A stretch of DNA of 9,626 nt from an uncultured Candidatus Altimarinota bacterium. Lineage in GTDB: Bacteria; Patescibacteriota; Gracilibacteria; BD1-5; UBA2023. A program made the position numbers and the translations under genes. The notes below the pieces were generated by a model. That model made no database searches. It was not told the origin of the DNA and saw only the letters and a program-made list of their open reading frames with translations. Within the stretch, counting starts at the first letter, position 1. Each line of letters opens with the position of its first letter. The DNA lies in contig CALHQS010000082.1 in the NCBI GenBank assembly GCA_938036655.1, positions 1 through 9,626 on the forward strand, written 5' to 3'. Positions 6,977-9,626 of this stretch are shown piece after piece.

Positions 6977-8494
6977 TTATTTTATCAATTTTACCAAAAT
7001 CTCTGCGGCTTCACGCTGTGTGATGAGTGTATTTGGGCCAAAATTTTTATATTTTGTGCCGATGGTTGCTGCATAATTTTGAATATTTTTGAAAAGTGAT
7101 GAGCTTTTTGGAATATCAGTGTATGAGATTTTCCCATTAGCATCGTTTAATTTTCTGAATCTTCCAAGAATTTCTACGAATTCTCCGCGCGTGAGATTTT
7201 TGTTTGGGAAAATATTTTCGCCACGCAAAATTCCTTTTTCGTAAGCGCGCGCCGCATACCCTTGAAGTTTTGTGTTTCCAATCGCTACATCGTCGAATGG
7301 ACTCAGGCTATCACTTGGATTTTCGCCATAAAATTTCATCAGCATCATGAGAGCTTCCGCGCGAGTCAAAAGCGAATTTTCGTTGATTTTTTCAATATTA
7401 TCAAAAATACACGCATTTCCTGAAATTTTGAAAACATTTTTTAGGAAATTATCGCTTCCAGAAATATTGGAAAGATTGCTACACAAAGCGGAATTATAGG
7501 TTGTTTGTGATGCTACAATCACTTTTTCTTCATTGGCTGGCGTATAACTCACAATCTGATCCAGAAGGGCAGAAGGTGCGGATTCTACTTCTGGCACAAT
7601 GTAATCCACAATTTCATCAAGCGTCTTGAGTGGAACTTCTACTTTTGGTTTTTCTGATGCGGCTTTTTGAGGATTTCCTGACAAATAACTGTATACGAAT
7701 TCAAGCGGATTGATAGTATATTTTTGTGCTTTATCAGCCCCAAGTCCCGCTGTTACCGCCTGCAAAAATGACAATCCTTTGGCGCGTGCTTCAGCCGAGG
7801 TGTATGGCCAATATGGATGAAATGGTGCATCTTGTGTATCAATCTGAAAGTGCAAATGTGGTGTTGTTGCGAGCCCAGTTTGTCCCACGCGCCCGAGCAT
7901 ATCACCTTTATTGATTTTCGTTCCTTCTTTTACAGTAATTTCTGAAAGGTGCAAATAGCTTGAAAACAAATCCTGTTTTTTGTCACCAATATTGATTCCT
8001 TCGTGACGAATAACCACAAATTTATTCCCAGAAGCGTCTGCTTCCACCGTTCGAACTACGACACCATTAGCAATACTCAATACTGGCGTTCCGATTGGTG
8101 CACGCATATCGATTCCCAAGTGACTTCCGTCATATTCTTTGTAGTTGAGCGTATAGCTTCCCATATACATCACGGGATAGGTAAATCGCCCCATAATATT
8201 ATTCTGATCGAGAAGCGCAGCAACATCGTATTTTGGAATTGGCACCAAGTCTGAGCTTGAAATATTACGAAAATCCAGGGTCTTATTGCGTAAATCGGCT
8301 TTGAGCCAGTTTGGCACATATGAAATTGGCATTACCGTCCCATCAAATGGATCGGCCTTGATATTGGTATATGTTTTCGCTTGCATGCTTGGCAACCAAA
8401 TCGTTGTAATCGCGATCATAATCGCCAAAAAACAATTCGCAATCCATACAATCGCCAGAATCAGGCTGATATTTTTTTTGGTATTTGTTTTCAT
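6977..8494 (-). CDS. M23 (LytM-type) peptidoglycan endopeptidase with C-terminal SLH repeats
   Basis: The protein has 505 residues from the ATG at 8494. Residues ~8-35 form a transmembrane or signal helix after a basic start (MKTNTKKN). The M23 domain spans ~100-225 and has all zinc and catalytic positions: HLGID (H125, D129), YLHL (H182) and HLHF (H213, H215). An intact site suggests an active zinc endopeptidase that cuts peptide cross-links in the wall, not a degenerate EnvC-like activator. Residues ~226-365 are a linker. Residues ~370-448 form an SLH repeat (TRAEALMMLMKFYG, then FDDV, ARAYEKGILRG and LTRGEFVEILGRF), and ~457-505 look like a second one (YTDIP..., ITQREAAEILVKLI). SLH repeats bind secondary cell-wall polymer, so the enzyme should sit in the wall or S-layer. 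An in-frame upstream ATG (8548) would add 18 residues before the basic/hydrophobic start; I prefer 8494 because the signal-like segment begins there and a candidate promoter lies at 8527-8555. Confidence 0.92.
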   Translation of the reverse strand: MKTNTKKNISLILAIVWIANCFLAIMIAITTIWLPSMQAKTYTNIKADPFDGTVMPISYVPNWLKADLRNKTLDFRNISSSDLVPIPKYDVAALLDQNNIMGRFTYPVMYMGSYTLNYKEYDGSHLGIDMRAPIGTPVLSIANGVVVRTVEADASGNKFVVIRHEGINIGDKKQDLFSSYLHLSEITVKEGTKINKGDMLGRVGQTGLATTPHLHFQIDTQDAPFHPYWPYTSAEARAKGLSFLQAVTAGLGADKAQKYTINPLEFVYSYLSGNPQKAASEKPKVEVPLKTLDEIVDYIVPEVESAPSALLDQIVSYTPANEEKVIVASQTTYNSALCSNLSNISGSDNFLKNVFKISGNACIFDNIEKINENSLLTRAEALMMLMKFYGENPSDSLSPFDDVAIGNTKLQGYAARAYEKGILRGENIFPNKNLTRGEFVEILGRFRKLNDANGKISYTDIPKSSSLFKNIQNYAATIGTKYKNFGPNTLITQREAAEILVKLIK

Positions 8495-8526
8495 AATATA
8501 AAATATAGAAATGTCAAATCCAAAAT

Positions 8527-8555
8527 AATGTATCATAATATTTGCCAAAATGCAA
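8527..8555 (-). promoter_or_regulatory. Candidate promoter of the M23/SLH gene
   Basis: TTGCAT (8550-8555) and TACATT (8527-8532) on the minus strand are spaced by 17 bases, giving a start near 8520 and a leader of about 26 bases. Each hexamer is only a partial match (3/6 and 4/6). The -35 lies within an inverted repeat (8540-8557), so a regulator could overlap it. Moderate to low certainty. Confidence 0.35.
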
Positions 8556-8565
8556 ATTTATTGCA
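8540..8565. repeat. Overlapping short inverted repeats (possible operator)
   Basis: ATTTGC (8540-8545) and GCAAAT (8552-8557) form a perfect 6-base inverted repeat. TGCAA (8551-8555) and TTGCA (8561-8565) form a second one sharing its centre half. Three related half-sites in 26 bases over a candidate -35 would suit a dimeric repressor, but in AT-rich DNA short repeats of this kind also arise by chance. Confidence 0.3.
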
Positions 8566-8604
8566 TAATTTTTCTCCAAAAAAGTTTTTTTCGATATTCA
8601 AGGG

Positions 8605-8631
8605 TTTTTTGTGTTTTTTGTGTTTTTTGTG
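8605..8631. repeat. Perfect 3 x 9-base tandem repeat
   Basis: TTTTTTGTG occurs three times in a row without mismatch, followed by ATTTTTT. It lies in the gap between the terminator at 8645-8674 and the M23 gene's candidate promoter. Homopolymer-containing tandem units are prone to slippage. No coding frame uses it. Confidence 0.8.
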
Positions 8632-8644
8632 ATTTTTTCAAAAT

Positions 8645-8674
8645 AAAAATCCCACGATTTTATGAGGGATTTTT
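8645..8674 (-). terminator. Rho-independent terminator of the PH-protein transcript
   Basis: The minus strand reads AAAAATCCC, a 12-base loop and GGGATTTTT, a 9-bp stem ending in T residues, 20 bases after the TAA at 8694-8696. It lies behind the four-cysteine ORF and not behind the PH protein's own TAA (8908-8910). The two frames therefore probably share one transcript. Confidence 0.75.
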
Positions 8675-8693
8675 AGTGATACGAATATTTGCA

Positions 8694-8933
8694 TTATTTG
8701 TTCACACATTTATCAAGTTGTTCCTTGGTCGCGAAAGTATCATTTTTTTCTGTACTTATCGCAAGATTATAAAAACATTGATACACGCTTTCTTTTTTTG
8801 CGGCATTTAGATATGTATTGATGGAAGCACCTTCATCCACAAGAATTCTATCAAGCATATTTTTACAAATCTTTTTTTGTTTTTCTTTATCATTTTCCGT
8901 GCTTTTCTTATGTATACTTACTACACACCGCAT
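8694..8933 (-). CDS. Four-cysteine small protein, or frameshifted C-terminus of the PH-like membrane protein
   Basis: This frame has 79 codons from the ATG at 8933, or could enter anywhere after a TAG about 15 bases further upstream. It contains lysine-rich helical sequence and four cysteines (C3, C23, C53, C76), two central blocks being KKICKNMLDRIL and SVYQCFYNLAI. It has no signal, no membrane helix and no Shine-Dalgarno, and its start is buried in the upstream gene (26-base overlap). Even cysteine spacing suits disulfides outside the cytoplasm, and a route outside would exist if this were the tail of the upstream protein after its last membrane helix. Moving from the upstream frame to this one needs one +1 shift between about 8908 and 8948. 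I cannot tell a sequencing or assembly error, a real mutation, programmed frameshifting and a separate gene apart. No family is recognised. Confidence 0.5.
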   Translation of the reverse strand: MRCVVSIHKKSTENDKEKQKKICKNMLDRILVDEGASINTYLNAAKKESVYQCFYNLAISTEKNDTFATKEQLDKCVNK

Positions 8934-9492
8934 AATCTGGAAACGCTAATTTATAGACAATTTCTTTCGTATTTGTATCAATTTCTGTTACTTGTTTTTC
9001 TTGTGCCCTTTTCTGTGCCGCATTCAAATACAACGAAAAAACCAAAAATATCACAACAATTCCAACAAGTTTTCGTTTGAAAGCCTTTTTTTCAATATTC
9101 ATATATTCTTCTGTTTTATCTTGAAAATCAGCATTATTATTCTCCGTTTGCTCATAAATAGCATCTCGCAAGGCTTTTGCATTCGCCACATACCCAACTT
9201 CAATATCTTTTCATCCTGAACCTGTGATAATGAGTGTGTCAAAAAATAATCATTTTTGTATATTTACGCTCTCGATTTTTTCAATTCTGATTTCAAGTTC
9301 ACTTATGAACAATATTCATTTTCTTTTTATCACGCGCTTATTTGTGATAAGAAGCGTATGATTTACATAGGCCATATACAAAATAATTGCTGGAACAAGA
9401 AAAGGAATACCAAGAATAATCCAAAAAAACCACCATTTAGATTTATTGAGATATTCAATAATTTTCTCATCTTTAAGTAAATCAAATGCCAT
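8908..9492 (-). CDS. Bacterial PH-domain (bPH-type) membrane protein with three UGA sense codons
   Basis: The frame starts at ATG 9490-9492 (MAFDLLKDEKIIEYLNKSKW) and ends at TAA 8908-8910, giving 194 residues if TGA is sense. In the standard code only fragments remain, such as a GTG-started piece from 9189. Residues 20-43 form a hydrophobic segment with a central proline, likely a membrane hairpin. Residues ~45-112 resemble a bacterial PH domain: TLLITNKRVIKRK, UGA, ILFISELEIRIEKIESV, NIQK, UGA, LFFDTLIITGSG, UGA, KDIEVGY, then ALRDAIYEQ. The UGA codons are residues 59 (9316-9318), 81 (9250-9252) and 94 (9211-9213), positions where bPH proteins usually have glycine. A linker and a second membrane helix (142-157) follow, then a short tail with one cysteine. 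Such proteins sit in the membrane, often with stress or envelope roles, but the exact function is unknown. The end may be a frameshift (see 8694-8933). No Shine-Dalgarno is seen. Confidence 0.85.
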
Positions 9493-9521
9493 AGTTTAAA
9501 ATTATTTAAATAAAGTATTTT

Positions 9522-9549
9522 TTTATATTCAATCCAATCAAAAAGTCAA
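9522..9549 (-). promoter_or_regulatory. Promoter of the PH-like protein gene
   Basis: TTGACT (9544-9549) and TATAAA (9522-9527) on the minus strand are 16 bases apart, each matching five of six consensus bases. Transcription would begin near 9515, about 22 bases before the ATG at 9492. This supports the 9492 start and therefore the reading through the three TGA codons. Confidence 0.55.
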
Positions 9550-9626
9550 ATCAAAAAGCAAAATATAATTTATATAAAATAAAGCATAATCTTATATTTC
9601 AACCGTTTTGAAAAATTTTTCTTTTT
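9550..9626. other. AT-rich intergenic sequence at the window end
   Basis: No gene is seen on either strand here. GAAAAATTTTTC at 9610-9621 is a perfect 12-base palindrome of low complexity. It might be the edge of a hairpin belonging to a gene beyond the window, but nothing more can be said. Confidence 0.4.

Noticed and set aside
8512..8517. TTGACA as the -35 box of the M23 gene
   Set aside because: It matches the consensus perfectly, but the -10 would fall at or inside the ATG at 8494 and no suitable hexamer is found at 16-18 bases.
8605..8631. CRISPR-like or regulatory direct-repeat array
   Set aside because: The units are 9 bases, contiguous and without spacers, so this is a simple tandem repeat.
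9187..9189. GTG at 9189 as the start of a 93-residue protein
   Set aside because: It is an internal valine codon of the longer PH-like frame, visible once TGA is read as sense; it has no ribosome site.
9211..9318. UGA read as selenocysteine or as tryptophan
   Set aside because: No SECIS-like hairpin was recognised after the codons and there are several per gene. The PH-fold positions fit glycine, not Trp or Cys. TGG is used freely for Trp (for example KWWFFW in the same protein).

Overview
The window is AT-rich and every supportable gene lies on the minus strand. The host looks like a member of the Patescibacteria/CPR that reads UGA as glycine (Absconditabacteria/SR1 or Gracilibacteria, translation table 25). 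In two genes the reading frame only makes sense if in-frame TGA codons are sense. In the small PH-domain membrane protein (8908-9492) three TGA codons fall at glycine positions of the fold. In the solute-binding protein (5480-6871) two TGA codons precede a TAA that sits directly before a rho-independent terminator. All TAA-terminated ends are consistent with this. The placement to lineage is inference, since no rRNA or tRNA-Gly(UCA) is in view.

Layout in the direction of transcription (right to left): (1) 9522-9549, a promoter, then a bacterial-PH-like membrane protein (8908-9492). It overlaps, in another frame, a four-cysteine ORF (8694-8933) that may be its own C-terminus separated by a frameshift; a strong terminator follows. 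(2) 6977-8494, an M23 (LytM-type) metallopeptidase with C-terminal SLH repeats and its own terminator. (3) 5480-6871, a membrane-anchored family-1 extracellular solute-binding protein with its own terminator. (4) 222-5309, a very large surface protein with a signal peptide, a TrbC/VirB2-like two-helix segment, about eight PKD/Ig-like domains, a helical stalk, a C-terminal transmembrane helix and an acidic tail. (5) About 222-548, where the reading frame of the giant protein runs without a stop into the C-terminal ~105 residues of a biotin carboxylase (AccC-like). This is followed 32 bases later by the start of pxpA (1-189), as in low-GC 5-oxoprolinase/accBC-type operons.

The four genes to the right of about 550 form a cell-envelope group: wall remodelling, surface-layer binding, ligand capture, adhesion. 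They appear to be separate transcription units, each with its own putative promoter and three of them with a terminator, and none has a Shine-Dalgarno sequence. The left ~550 bases differ in style: a clear AGAGGT Shine-Dalgarno, different codon choice and an unrelated metabolic operon. The join at about 540-550 is therefore either a recent in-frame recombination with DNA from another low-GC bacterium or a chimeric amplification/assembly join. It is the most important thing to check before using the C-terminus of the giant protein. No gene-free stretch exceeds 300 bases; the longest (8549-8693, 5310-5479, 9493-9626) hold promoters, terminators and small repeats. I see no rRNA, tRNA, CRISPR array or transposase.
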